From NCBI RefSeq assembly GCF_000472385.1, contig NZ_AWZU01000004.1, positions 62,222 to 126,221 on the forward strand: a DNA stretch of 64,000 bases, read 5' to 3'. Both the position numbers and the translations under genes were made by a program. The notes under the pieces are model-generated. The model saw nothing but the letters and a program-made list of their open reading frames with translations, made no database searches and was not told the DNA's origin. Origin of the DNA: Bradyrhizobium sp. ARR65. GTDB taxonomy: Bacteria > Pseudomonadota > Alphaproteobacteria > Rhizobiales > Xanthobacteraceae. This document shows, piece by piece, positions 38,886-47,290 of the stretch (position 1 is its first letter; the number at the start of each line of letters is the position of its first letter).

Positions 38886-40865
38886 ATGCGTCTCGCCAGT
38901 CGGTTAGCCGCTGCTGCAATAGCTGCGTTCATTTTCGGGGTAGTGGATTCGCCTGTGGAGGCGGCGCCCGGTGCATGCGGGGAGATCTCGGTCTTGCCGT
39001 CGCCGTTTGCGCCTTGGAAGGGCGCGCCGCTGCGCGTCATGATCGTGGCCGAAAAGCCGCTCGAGGGTGTGATGTCGCTGATCGCGCCCGATGGCAGCGT
39101 CGCAGCCAAATCGTCCGACCGGCACGGCGGCGCGCCGTACTCCTGGTTCGCCGAGGTCGCCGAGCCGGCCGCGGGCACGTGGCGCGCCACGCTCGCGCTC
39201 GACCAGCCGACGGCGGATTGCAGCACGATCACACGCGAGATCTCCGTGAGCGGGCGCAAGCCGGCCCCTCCGCCTGTTCCGTCCGGCGCCTTCTGGAAGG
39301 TGCGCAATAGCTGGGATCACGCGACGGAAGCTTTGTTTTCGGCCTGGATAGAGAAACTATTCGACGCGCCTCCCGATCAGGATCTGTCCTGGAAAGCCTG
39401 GCACGAAGTCCTGCACGACCGATCGCGCAATTTCCTGTTCAACTATCTAGGTCGCGGCGAAGACAATGCGCAGACCGGCCTTCGCCCCGACTGCGCCGAT
39501 TTCGCGTACTTCCTGCGCGCCTATTTCGCCTACAAGATGGGACTGCCGTTCGGCTATTCCAATTGCTCGCGCGGTGCCGGCGGCAAGGCGCCCAAGTGCT
39601 ACCAATGGTTCGACATGGAGCATCCGGACCTCACACGTCCGCCGCCGCCGCCCGAACAGGAAGTCGCCTCGGCTACGATTGCCGCCGCCACGCCGCCGGC
39701 GCAAACGGCTCCAATCTTGAACCTGTTTGGCCGCCCCCAGACGGCTGAGGCGGCGCCGACGCTGCCGCCCGCGGCTCCACTGAGGCCGCAGCCCAAGCGG
39801 CCGACGACATTCAACGAATATCTGCGCGACGTCGGCGACGTCGTCCATACCGGCGCCGTACGCGTCGCCGCGAGCGACGAAAACACCGATTTCTACACTG
39901 TCCCGCTGACGCAGGACGCGCTCCACCCGGGCACGGTGTATGCCGACCCCTACGGCCACGTGCTGATGCTCGTGCATCGCGTTCCGGAGGCGAACGGCAA
40001 GCCTGGCGTCTTCCTTGCCGTTGATGCCGAGCCCGACGGATCGATCACGCGAAAGCGCTTCTGGCGCGGCAATTTCCTGTTCGTGCACGATCCTGCGCTC
40101 GGTAGCCCCGGCTTCAAGCACTTCCGGCCGATCGTGCGCGACAAGAACGGCTCGCTGCGGCGGCTGAGCAACGCCGAAATCACCGGCAATCCGCAGTACG
40201 CCGATTTTTCGGTCGATCAGTCGCGGATGAGTGCCGAGGATTTTTACGATCGCATGGACGACGTGATGTCGCCCGAGCCGCTCGATCCGGTGAAAGCGAT
40301 GACGGATGCCATCGCGAGCCTGAACGAACAGGTGAAGACGCGCGTGACCTCGGTCGAGAACGGGCGAAAATACCAGGAAAAGCAGGCCGGCGACGTATCT
40401 ATGCCCGACGGCCCCTCGATCTTCGAGACGTCGGGACCCTGGGAGGATTACTCCACTCCGGCGCGTGATTTCCGCCTGTTGATCGCGATCGACGTCGTGC
40501 GCGGATTTCCCGATCGCGTCGTGCGGCGGGCGGCGCGCTACGCGATGCCCAGCGGCAAGAGCGTCGACGACGTTAAAAGCGAGTTGCAAGGGGTGCTCGC
40601 CTCGGAGCTTGCCTCGCGAAAAATCTCCTACACGCGTAGCGACGGCTCGCAGTGGACGCTTTCGCTCAAGGAGGTCATCGACCGGGCACCGAATTTCGAG
40701 ATGGCCTACAACCCGAACGATTGCGTCGAGGTGAGGTGGGGCGCGCCTGACAACAGCGAGGAGGCATCGACCTGCAAGCGGCATGCGCCGCAGGCGCAGC
40801 GCGCGAAGATGTCGTCGGAGTACCGCACCTGGTTCCGCGAGCGGCACTGGCCGACGCACACGTGA
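38886..40865 (+). CDS. Large secreted protein, possible cysteine-peptidase-like domain
   Basis: A 659-residue protein with a signal peptide (MRLASRLAAAAIAAFIFGVVDSPVEA, cut near AAPG). Residues ~30-125 look like an Ig-like beta domain. After that come DCADFAYFLRAYFAYKMGLPFGY with Cys203, a Pro/Ala-rich linker (~250-300), and YADPYGHVLMLVHRV with His358 followed by AVDAEPDGS (Asp380). Cys-His-Asp in that order, with the Cys at a helix start, fits an NlpC/P60- or transglutaminase-like fold. No enzyme family is named with certainty. It has its own SD region and stands alone. Confidence 0.7.
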   Translation: MRLASRLAAAAIAAFIFGVVDSPVEAAPGACGEISVLPSPFAPWKGAPLRVMIVAEKPLEGVMSLIAPDGSVAAKSSDRHGGAPYSWFAEVAEPAAGTWRATLALDQPTADCSTITREISVSGRKPAPPPVPSGAFWKVRNSWDHATEALFSAWIEKLFDAPPDQDLSWKAWHEVLHDRSRNFLFNYLGRGEDNAQTGLRPDCADFAYFLRAYFAYKMGLPFGYSNCSRGAGGKAPKCYQWFDMEHPDLTRPPPPPEQEVASATIAAATPPAQTAPILNLFGRPQTAEAAPTLPPAAPLRPQPKRPTTFNEYLRDVGDVVHTGAVRVAASDENTDFYTVPLTQDALHPGTVYADPYGHVLMLVHRVPEANGKPGVFLAVDAEPDGSITRKRFWRGNFLFVHDPALGSPGFKHFRPIVRDKNGSLRRLSNAEITGNPQYADFSVDQSRMSAEDFYDRMDDVMSPEPLDPVKAMTDAIASLNEQVKTRVTSVENGRKYQEKQAGDVSMPDGPSIFETSGPWEDYSTPARDFRLLIAIDVVRGFPDRVVRRAARYAMPSGKSVDDVKSELQGVLASELASRKISYTRSDGSQWTLSLKEVIDRAPNFEMAYNPNDCVEVRWGAPDNSEEASTCKRHAPQAQRAKMSSEYRTWFRERHWPTHT

Positions 40866-41388
40866 AGTGCGATAGACTGAGATGGAATCGCCATCGCGCT
40901 CTGGCTTTATGGGCCAGTCTCACTGCGTCACAACCGGCCCTATCCCTCATCCTGAGGAGCTTGCGCGAGCCAAGCGTCTCGAAGGATGCGGCCCGAAAGT
41001 CGGCAGGCGGCCTCATGGTTCTCCCGGGGATTCACAGCATCGTCCGGAGACGGCGCTTAGGCGCCTCCTCACCATGTGGGTCTAGCGACGCAGTAAGGCT
41101 AAGCAAGATTTCATCCCGCATCTGCGAGGGGGCAGGGAGACGGCGTCGCGCCGTCTCCAGCAGCCGAGATCTGCGCAACGCTGGAATGCGCGTAGGCATT
41201 CCTAGATCATCGATTTTGACCGATGCGCGACTTGCCTGACCCGCGCATCTTCTGATGCAATCCCATCCCGTTCTTCGCCGATGGAGCGCGATGGGAACCG
41301 GTTGATCGTCATCGCGCTCTCGTTTGTTGTTTGAGCATGATCCGTCCGGAAAACGCTTCCGGACGATCCTCCAGCCCGGGAGATTACG
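40866..41388. other. 520-bp gap with intergenic repeats
   Basis: No gene is supported. It contains a 'ctcatcctgaggagc...cctcctcaccatg' element (40947-41080), 'catcgcgctct' motifs near 40892 and 41310, and a small ttccggaaaacgcttccgga-like dyad near 41343-41363 just before the amidohydrolase gene. Confidence 0.5.
40947..41080. repeat. Intergenic repeat of the 'cctgaggag' type
   Basis: Outer arms ctcatcctgaggag and gcctcctcaccatg are imperfectly complementary, with inner tctcgaagg and ccggaga motifs. It is related to 23222-23310. Confidence 0.5.
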
Positions 41389-42558
41389 ATGGCTTTTGAT
41401 CTGATCCTGCGCGGCGGCCGGGTGATCGACCCTTCCCAGAGGCTCGACGCCGTGATGGACGTCGCCTTTGCTGGCGGCAAGGTCGCTGCGGTCGCAAGCG
41501 GGTTGAAGGCGGATCCGGGGACGGATGTGCGCGATGTCTCCGGCGCCATCGTCACGCCGGGGCTCATCGATCTCCACACCCACGTCTATTGGGGCGGCAC
41601 CTCGCTCGGCATCGATGCGGAGGAGTTTTGTCGCACCTCCGGCGTCACCACCGCGGTGGATACCGGCAGCGCGGGGCCGGGCAATTTCGCGGGCTTCCGC
41701 AAACACGTGATCGAGCCGAGCGAGGTCCGCATTCTCGCCTACCTGCATGTCTCGCATGCTGGCATCTTCGGCTTCTCGAACCGGGTGATGGTTGGCGAGA
41801 GCGAGGAGCTTCGGCTGATGAATCCGATCGATGCGGTCGAGGTCGCGAACGCCAACCGCGACCTCATCGTCGGCATCAAAGTGCGGGTCGGCCGTAACTC
41901 CTCGGGCACGTCGGGGATCGTGCCGCTCGACATCGCGCTCGAAGTCGCCGAACAGGTCGGCATGCCGCTGATGGCGCATATCGATCATCCGCCGCCGAGC
42001 TATGAGGAGGTCGTCGCGCGCCTGCGTCCGGGCGATGTGCTGACCCATGCATTCCGGCCGTTTCCAAATTCCGCAGTAACCGCACAAGGCACGGTGAAAA
42101 GGGTTGTGCTGGAAGCGCGTGAACGCGGCGTCCTGTTCGATATCGGCCACGGCAAGGGCTCGTTCGCGTTCAAGACCGCACGCGCGATGCTGGCCAACGG
42201 CATTTATCCCGACACGATCTCCTCGGATGTCCACGCGCTCTGCATCAATGGGCCGGCCTTCGACCAGGTGACGACGATGTCGAAGTTCCTGTGCATGGGC
42301 ATGGGGCTGCCTGACGTGGTGGCGGCTTCGACGGTCAATGCCGCGATGGCGCTGCGGCGCCCCGAACTCGGCAGCCTCAAGACGGGAAGTGTCGGGGACG
42401 CCACCGTCATCTCGATCAGGGAAGGGCGGTTCGACTATGTCGACGTTGTCGGCGAGCACCTGATCGGCGATCGCAAGATTGCATCTGAAGGCGTGGTCAT
42501 CGGTGGGCGCTGGTGGCACCCAGAGCAGTCGCCGCAGTTGCAACAGCGCGCAGGTTAG
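41389..42558 (+). CDS. Amidohydrolase/deacetylase-family metallohydrolase
   Basis: A 389-residue TIM-barrel hydrolase with the dihydroorotase-like start DLILRGGRVIDPSQRLDAVMDVAF and the metal site GLIDLHTHVYWGG. Later ligands are probably in AYLHVSHAG, GIKVRV (the Lys that bridges the metals), MAHIDHPP, LTHAF and SSDVHAL. It ends with the usual return of the beta-sandwich (GDATVISIREG). The family includes enzymes acting on N-acetyl amino acids or cyclic amides; the substrate is unknown. Confidence 0.88.
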   Translation: MAFDLILRGGRVIDPSQRLDAVMDVAFAGGKVAAVASGLKADPGTDVRDVSGAIVTPGLIDLHTHVYWGGTSLGIDAEEFCRTSGVTTAVDTGSAGPGNFAGFRKHVIEPSEVRILAYLHVSHAGIFGFSNRVMVGESEELRLMNPIDAVEVANANRDLIVGIKVRVGRNSSGTSGIVPLDIALEVAEQVGMPLMAHIDHPPPSYEEVVARLRPGDVLTHAFRPFPNSAVTAQGTVKRVVLEARERGVLFDIGHGKGSFAFKTARAMLANGIYPDTISSDVHALCINGPAFDQVTTMSKFLCMGMGLPDVVAASTVNAAMALRRPELGSLKTGSVGDATVISIREGRFDYVDVVGEHLIGDRKIASEGVVIGGRWWHPEQSPQLQQRAG

Positions 42559-42782
42559 CCGGAACAAACCACGCGCGCGGTAAACGACCAGGCGTGCACC
42601 GCACCGATCGTCGGCGCTGTCTTTTTGTGGGCCGGCGCAGCGGGGTGCGGGTTTCACAATTTGTGTGATTGGGCAATCCGGAAGATCACTCCGGGCCGAA
42701 ATATATTCTATCAACGGTTGTCATGGCGTCGAGGGTAGATTGCACTGCCGCGTCGTCCTGCGGCTCGTTCAGGAGATCCTAC

Positions 42783-44003
42783 ATGACCGTGCACCACCTC
42801 GTGCCTAATCCGATGCCCAGCGCCAATCGCTTCGCAAAGACAAGGCGCCCATTGCTCGAGCCGATTTCAGATCCGAAAAACAACCCACATTTCGAAAAGC
42901 CCCCGATGACCAACAACGTGAATCTCGCGCTCCCGCTTCGCGTGATCGTGCCGGAGGTGGCCGCGCTGGCGCAGCAGAAGCAAAAGCTCGTATTCCATGT
43001 CATCGGCGATTCCGGCGGCGTTCACGGCGACGACATTCAAGTCGCCGTTGCCGAGGCGATGGAAAACCAGGTCAAAGCGGCACAAGGGGCGGACAAGCCG
43101 GCCTTTCTCTATCACGTCGGCGACGTGGTCTATTTCAACGGCCAGAGCGAGCTCTACGGCGCGCAGTTCTACGAGCCCTATCAATATTATCCCGCGCCGA
43201 TTTTCGCCATTCCGGGAAATCATGACGGGGACACGCGCGTTCGCGCCGGCGATGCGCCTGATGGCGAGCCGTCGCTCTATGGCTTTACCGAGAACTTCTG
43301 CGCGCCTCAGCCGCATCAGATCAGCGCCTATCGCGCGACCATGACCCAGCCCTATGTCTATTGGACATTGGATGCGCCCCTGGTCAGCATCATCGGGCTT
43401 TATTCCAACGTCGAAGGCACGCTCGATGCACGCGGAACGTTCGAGCAGCAGCGTTGGCTGGAGCAGCAGCTCAGCGATGCCAAGGCCAAGGACGGATTCA
43501 TCGTTGTCGCCATGCACCATCCGCCTTATTCCTTGGACAAGACGCATGGAGGCTATCTCGACATCGTCGTCGCGCTCGACCAGGCCATGAAGAGCACCGG
43601 CGTCATTCCGCATGCGGTGTTGTCGGGCCATGTGCACAACATGCAGCGCTTCACGCGGCGGTACGAGGGGCGGGAAATTCCGTACGTGATCGACGGCCGC
43701 GGCGGATACGCCAACACCGAGCGCCTGATCCATAAGCTGCAGAAGGATGCGCAGGGCCAATATCCGGCCGCGCCGGTGACGACCAAGTCGCAGCGCGATC
43801 CAAACCTCGATCTTGATCTCGAGTATTATGATCAGGAGAGCGCCGGGTTCTTGCGCGTCACCATAACCCCGGAAACCCTGACCATTGATTCCTTCAGCGT
43901 GCCGTTCACTGAAGACTTTGAGGACATCGTCCGCGACACGGTGACGGTGACACGCGCCGGCCGCCTCAACGCTCCCGCCGCCCGCCGGCGAGGCCGGCGC
44001 TGA
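42783..44003 (+). CDS. Metallophosphoesterase
   Basis: A 406-residue calcineurin-like phosphoesterase. Motifs are FHVIGDSGG, YHVGDVVYFNG, IPGNHDGD, VVAMHHPPYS and VLSGHVHNMQRF, which supply the two-metal centre; the first motif has Ser in place of the usual DxH His. There is no signal peptide. AGGAGATCC precedes ATG 42783, so frames further upstream were not used. The substrate is unknown. A strong hairpin follows at 44034. Confidence 0.9.
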   Translation: MTVHHLVPNPMPSANRFAKTRRPLLEPISDPKNNPHFEKPPMTNNVNLALPLRVIVPEVAALAQQKQKLVFHVIGDSGGVHGDDIQVAVAEAMENQVKAAQGADKPAFLYHVGDVVYFNGQSELYGAQFYEPYQYYPAPIFAIPGNHDGDTRVRAGDAPDGEPSLYGFTENFCAPQPHQISAYRATMTQPYVYWTLDAPLVSIIGLYSNVEGTLDARGTFEQQRWLEQQLSDAKAKDGFIVVAMHHPPYSLDKTHGGYLDIVVALDQAMKSTGVIPHAVLSGHVHNMQRFTRRYEGREIPYVIDGRGGYANTERLIHKLQKDAQGQYPAAPVTTKSQRDPNLDLDLEYYDQESAGFLRVTITPETLTIDSFSVPFTEDFEDIVRDTVTVTRAGRLNAPAARRRGRR

Positions 44004-44033
44004 ACTCGCGGGGTTACGCGCGCATCGAGATAT

Positions 44034-44063
44034 CACCGCGAGCGGAGAACGCCGCTCGCGGTG
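44034..44063 (+). terminator. Perfect 12-bp hairpin after the phosphoesterase gene
   Basis: CACCGCGAGCGG, loop agaacg, CCGCTCGCGGTG. It lies 30 bp past the stop but lacks a T-run, so termination is likely but not certain. Confidence 0.55.
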
Positions 44064-44110
44064 CCTGTGTCGCCCTGCAGGTCCGTTTTACTGGCCCAGC
44101 CTTCTGTCGG

Positions 44111-44139
44111 TTGACATTCGGTAACCCATGACTTACGGT
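44111..44139 (+). promoter_or_regulatory. Promoter of the arsR-type gene; possible leaderless transcript
   Basis: TTGACA (44111-44116), 17 bp, TACGGT (44134-44139). The next gene's ATG is at 44145, about 6 bases past the -10, and no SD is present, so the mRNA may begin at the start codon. A 12-bp direct repeat (catgacttacgg) at 44128-44139 and 44144-44155 overlaps the -10 and the ATG and may be an operator. Confidence 0.55.
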
Positions 44140-44144
44140 TAGTC

Positions 44145-44468
44145 ATGACTTACGGAAGCGCATTGGTCGTCCTGGCCGATCCGACGCGGCGGGAGGTGTT
44201 CGAACGCCTGCGCACCGGACCGCGCCCGGTGAATGCAATCGCGGCCGGCATGCCGGTGTCCCGGCCGGCGGTGTCGCAGCATCTGAAGGTCCTCAAAGAG
44301 GCGGGCCTTGTCGAAGAGCGCAGCGAAGGCGTGCGGCGAATCTATTCGGTGCGGCGGGAAGGGCTCGCCGAACTGCGCGCCTGGATCGACAGTTTCTGGG
44401 GCGATGCATTGGACGCGTTCAAGCTGGAAGCAGAAAGTTCCTACCAGGCGAAGAAGAGGCAGAGATGA
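44145..44468 (+). CDS. ArsR-family transcriptional regulator
   Basis: A 107-residue winged-helix repressor of the metal-independent ArsR branch: LADPTRREVFERLRTGPRPVNAIAAGMPVSRPAVSQHLKVLKEAGLVEERSEGVRRIYSVRREGLAELRAWIDSFW. Metal-binding Cys pairs are absent. Such genes usually regulate the AHSA1-type gene that follows; its stop overlaps the next ATG by 4 bp. It probably represses its own operon, from the repeat described at 44128-44155. Confidence 0.93.
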   Translation: MTYGSALVVLADPTRREVFERLRTGPRPVNAIAAGMPVSRPAVSQHLKVLKEAGLVEERSEGVRRIYSVRREGLAELRAWIDSFWGDALDAFKLEAESSYQAKKRQR

Positions 44469-44944
44469 GCGAGCGCGTTGCCATCGCCCCCGTGCGCAAG
44501 ACGGTTCACATCAAGGCGCCGATCGAGCATGCCTTCGAGGTCTTCACCAGCGGATTGACGCGCTGGTGGCCGCATGATCACGGCGTCGGCAAGCAGCCGA
44601 TCGCGAAAGTCATGATGGAGCCGCGGCTCGGCGGCCGCTGGCTGGAGGTCTCGCAAGACGGCACCGAGACGACGGTTGCGACCATCACACTATGGGAACC
44701 GCCGCATCGCGTCGTGCTGATCTGGCAGATCAACGCGCAGTGGAAGCCGGATCTGACCATGAAATCGGAGGTTGATGTGCGCTTTACCGCCATTGGGCCG
44801 CAGGCAACGACCGTCGAACTCGTGCATCATAAGTTCGAGACGATGGGCGCGGAAGCAGGCGCTTCGATGCGCAACGATGTCGACCGCGGTTGGCCGGGTC
44901 TGTTGGAGAAGTTCGTGCGCGAGGCCGAGAAGCAGCAAAGCTAA
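44465..44944 (+). CDS. SRPBCC/AHSA1-family protein
   Basis: A 159-residue START-like protein: VRKTVHIKAPIEHAFEVFTSGLTRWWP, PRLGGRWLEVSQDGTE, WEPPHRVVLIWQIN and a C-terminal helix RGWPGLLEKFVREAEKQ. It is translationally coupled to the ArsR-type regulator, a very common pairing, and followed by a GST gene. It may sense or bind a small hydrophobic molecule; the ligand is unknown. Confidence 0.92.
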   Translation: MSERVAIAPVRKTVHIKAPIEHAFEVFTSGLTRWWPHDHGVGKQPIAKVMMEPRLGGRWLEVSQDGTETTVATITLWEPPHRVVLIWQINAQWKPDLTMKSEVDVRFTAIGPQATTVELVHHKFETMGAEAGASMRNDVDRGWPGLLEKFVREAEKQQS

Positions 44945-44976
44945 AAGGATTGTCAACATAAGCAGAGGAGACCATC

Positions 44977-45630
44977 ATGGCGGAATTCACGGTGCATTCT
45001 CATCCGGGAAGCCCGTTCGGACGCGCGGTCATGGCGACTCTCGAAGAGAAGCGCGCGCCGTTCGTCCTGGCCCGGCTCGTGCCAAAGTCACCCGAGCATC
45101 TGGCGTTGCATCCGTTCGGCCGCATTCCCGTGTTCGAGCACGACGGTTTTCGCCTGTATGAAACCCAGGCCATCCTGCGCTATCTCGACCGCGTATTGCC
45201 GAACCCGCCGCTCACACCTGATGATCCGAAGCGGGCAGCGCGCATGGATCAGGTGATGAACATCAATGACTGGTACCTGTTTCAAGGCGTCGGCAACGTG
45301 ATCATTTTCCATCGCGTGGTCGGCCCGCGCGTGATGGGCACGACGCCGGACGAGGAGGCAATCAAGGCGGCGATGCCGAAGGCGCACGTGGTGTTTGCCG
45401 AGCTTGCACGATTGCTTGGCCAGCAATCCTACTTTGCGGGTGATGCGCTCTCGCTGGCCGATCTCATGATCGCTCCGGCGATGGCGTTCTTCCGACAAAC
45501 ACCGGAATGGCCGGCGCTTGGTGCGCCGCATCCAAATCTCGTGTCCTGGCTCGATCGCATGGAAGCCCGACCGAGCATGCAGGCAACGACCTGGGAACGC
45601 CTCACCGAGCGCGTCGCGCAGGCGGCGTGA
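44977..45630 (+). CDS. Glutathione S-transferase family protein
   Basis: A 217-residue GST: HSHPGSPFGRAVMATLEEKRAPFVLARL, HPFGRIPVFEHDGFRLYETQAILRYLDRVLP, and a helical domain with FAGDALSLADLMIAPAMAFFRQTPEW. It belongs to the ArsR-AHSA1-GST operon (32-bp gap, AGAGGAG SD). The three together suggest a small regulated detoxification unit (inference). Confidence 0.92.
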   Translation: MAEFTVHSHPGSPFGRAVMATLEEKRAPFVLARLVPKSPEHLALHPFGRIPVFEHDGFRLYETQAILRYLDRVLPNPPLTPDDPKRAARMDQVMNINDWYLFQGVGNVIIFHRVVGPRVMGTTPDEEAIKAAMPKAHVVFAELARLLGQQSYFAGDALSLADLMIAPAMAFFRQTPEWPALGAPHPNLVSWLDRMEARPSMQATTWERLTERVAQAA

Positions 45631-45688
45631 TCGGAGGCCGCCTCAATCGATCGGCCGTCGACGGCGGCGACATCTAGCCGCTGGCATT

Positions 45689-47095
45689 TCAATGCTGCGG
45701 CGCCGCGCCGGCCGACGCGCTGTCGGATCGATAGCCGTCGGTCAGCGTGCCCAGGAACGCGATCACGTCGGCAATTTCCGCGTCGTTGAGCGCAGGCGCC
45801 TCGCCTTGCTTGCGGTCGTAAGGCGCGTCGACCACGTCGACATTGGCGCGGTATTGCACGGGCAGGTCGTCGTAGCGATCGATCTCGCCGTTCGGCAGTT
45901 TTGGGTACCACTTTGCCGGCTTGGTTTCGCGCTCGACATAGAAGTGCAGCACCTGGTCGAGCGAGTGAAAGACGCCGTTGTGGAAGAAGACTTTGCGCGT
46001 CGCCACATTGCGGAGCGTCGGCGTCTTGAACAGGCCGCAATAGGAGGGGGCGCTAGCGTAATCCTTGCGCATCGGGCCGCACAGACCAAGGTCGTGGAAG
46101 TCGGCGTCTCGGTTGGCCGGCAGATCGCGATTGCGCGGCACGCCGAGTGCCTCGAATTGGTAGTCCGTGAACGCCGGCCGGAAGATGCCGTCACGGGACG
46201 GCCGATCGATATGGCAGGATGCGCAGTTGCCTTTCAGCGGATCCTCGAACAGCCTCAAGCCCCGTTGCTCCGCCGGGCTCAGCTCAGCCCGACCTGCGAG
46301 ATAAGCGTCGTATTTGCTGTCATAGGGGTGAAAGCTCGGCTCTTCCGCCTGGAAGCGTGCCAGGGCAAACATCGCCTCGTCCAAGGCAAGCCCCGGCTGG
46401 CTGAAGATGTTTGCGCCGAACAGCTTCTTGATATCGTCGGCATAGGCCGCGCGCTGCAGACGCTCGAGCACCTCCGGGGCGCTGCGATTGTCCATCTCGT
46501 TCGGATCGAGCAGGGGGCCGAGCGCTTGCGTCTGAAACGTGTCGGCGCGGCCATCCCGATCCAATCCGCCTTGCGGCACGTTCGCCTCGGCCGCCGCACG
46601 CGCCGCCGCGTCGGCGGTCGCCTTGGCGACCGAGGCGACCTTGACATTGCCTGCCGGCGTCGGCAGCGCGGGCGCGCTGGTGTCGAGCGGGACCGGATCG
46701 TTATCCGCCATCTCCTGGTTCGGGCCGATCGAAAAATTCGGCGTGTGCTCGAGATATCGCAACGAGGGCACCGCCCGAATGCCTGGACGCTTTAGATCGG
46801 GGCCGCCCAGTTGGACCGCGAGGTCGTTCGGTGGGCCGTAGGCGGCTGCGGGGCTGTGGCACGAGGCACAGGCGAGTTGGCCGGAACTCGACAAAGACGG
46901 GTCGAAGAACATCTTGCGCCCGAGTTGAGCGACGGCCGAAAGCTCGGTTGTCGCACCAGAGCTGCTTTGGGGCGGACTTGCCTGCGGGATGGGATCGGCG
47001 CTGGCGAGGCCTATGGCAAGCAGAACCGACAGCAGGATGGATGCGGGCCAGGCCCGGGATGCGATCGGCTGCAGTTTCGAGAAGCGTGTCACCAA
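45689..47095 (-). CDS. Di-heme cytochrome c peroxidase / MauG-family protein
   Basis: A 468-residue periplasmic protein with a signal peptide (TRFSKLQPIASRAWPASILLSVLLAIGLASA). Two c-type heme sites, CASCH near residue 78 and CASCHIDRPS near 300, are separated by about 220 residues, as in bacterial di-heme peroxidases. Other family marks are LGRKMFFDPSLSSSGQLACASCH, GLRLFEDPLKGNCASC and KTPTLRNVATRKVFFHNGVFHSLDQVLHFY. It reduces H2O2 or oxidises a partner protein. A phosphoesterase gene follows on the same strand upstream. Confidence 0.93.
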   Translation of the reverse strand: MVTRFSKLQPIASRAWPASILLSVLLAIGLASADPIPQASPPQSSSGATTELSAVAQLGRKMFFDPSLSSSGQLACASCHSPAAAYGPPNDLAVQLGGPDLKRPGIRAVPSLRYLEHTPNFSIGPNQEMADNDPVPLDTSAPALPTPAGNVKVASVAKATADAAARAAAEANVPQGGLDRDGRADTFQTQALGPLLDPNEMDNRSAPEVLERLQRAAYADDIKKLFGANIFSQPGLALDEAMFALARFQAEEPSFHPYDSKYDAYLAGRAELSPAEQRGLRLFEDPLKGNCASCHIDRPSRDGIFRPAFTDYQFEALGVPRNRDLPANRDADFHDLGLCGPMRKDYASAPSYCGLFKTPTLRNVATRKVFFHNGVFHSLDQVLHFYVERETKPAKWYPKLPNGEIDRYDDLPVQYRANVDVVDAPYDRKQGEAPALNDAEIADVIAFLGTLTDGYRSDSASAGAAPQH

Positions 47096-47254
47096 TCAAT
47101 CCCTGGAGATCGAGGAGCGTGAAATTGTGATGGGGCGGGCGCAACCGGTCCGTCCGCCCCATCCTGCTTAGGCTTGTTCAGACATCATCCGCAGGGCCGC
47201 GTCCGCGCGAACTGTGCAGCGGTCTTCCGCAGAGATCATACTCAAACGAAAATT

Positions 47255-47286
47255 CAGAGCGCGATGGCGATTCGCATCGCGCTCTG
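47255..47286 (-). terminator. 12-bp hairpin after the phosphoesterase gene
   Basis: CAGAGCGCGATG / CATCGCGCTCTG with an 8-nt loop sits 4-36 bp past the stop of the leftward gene at 47291. The 'catcgcgctct' core recurs near 40892 and 41310, so it also belongs to a dispersed repeat. Confidence 0.5.
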
Positions 47287-47290
47287 GCGC

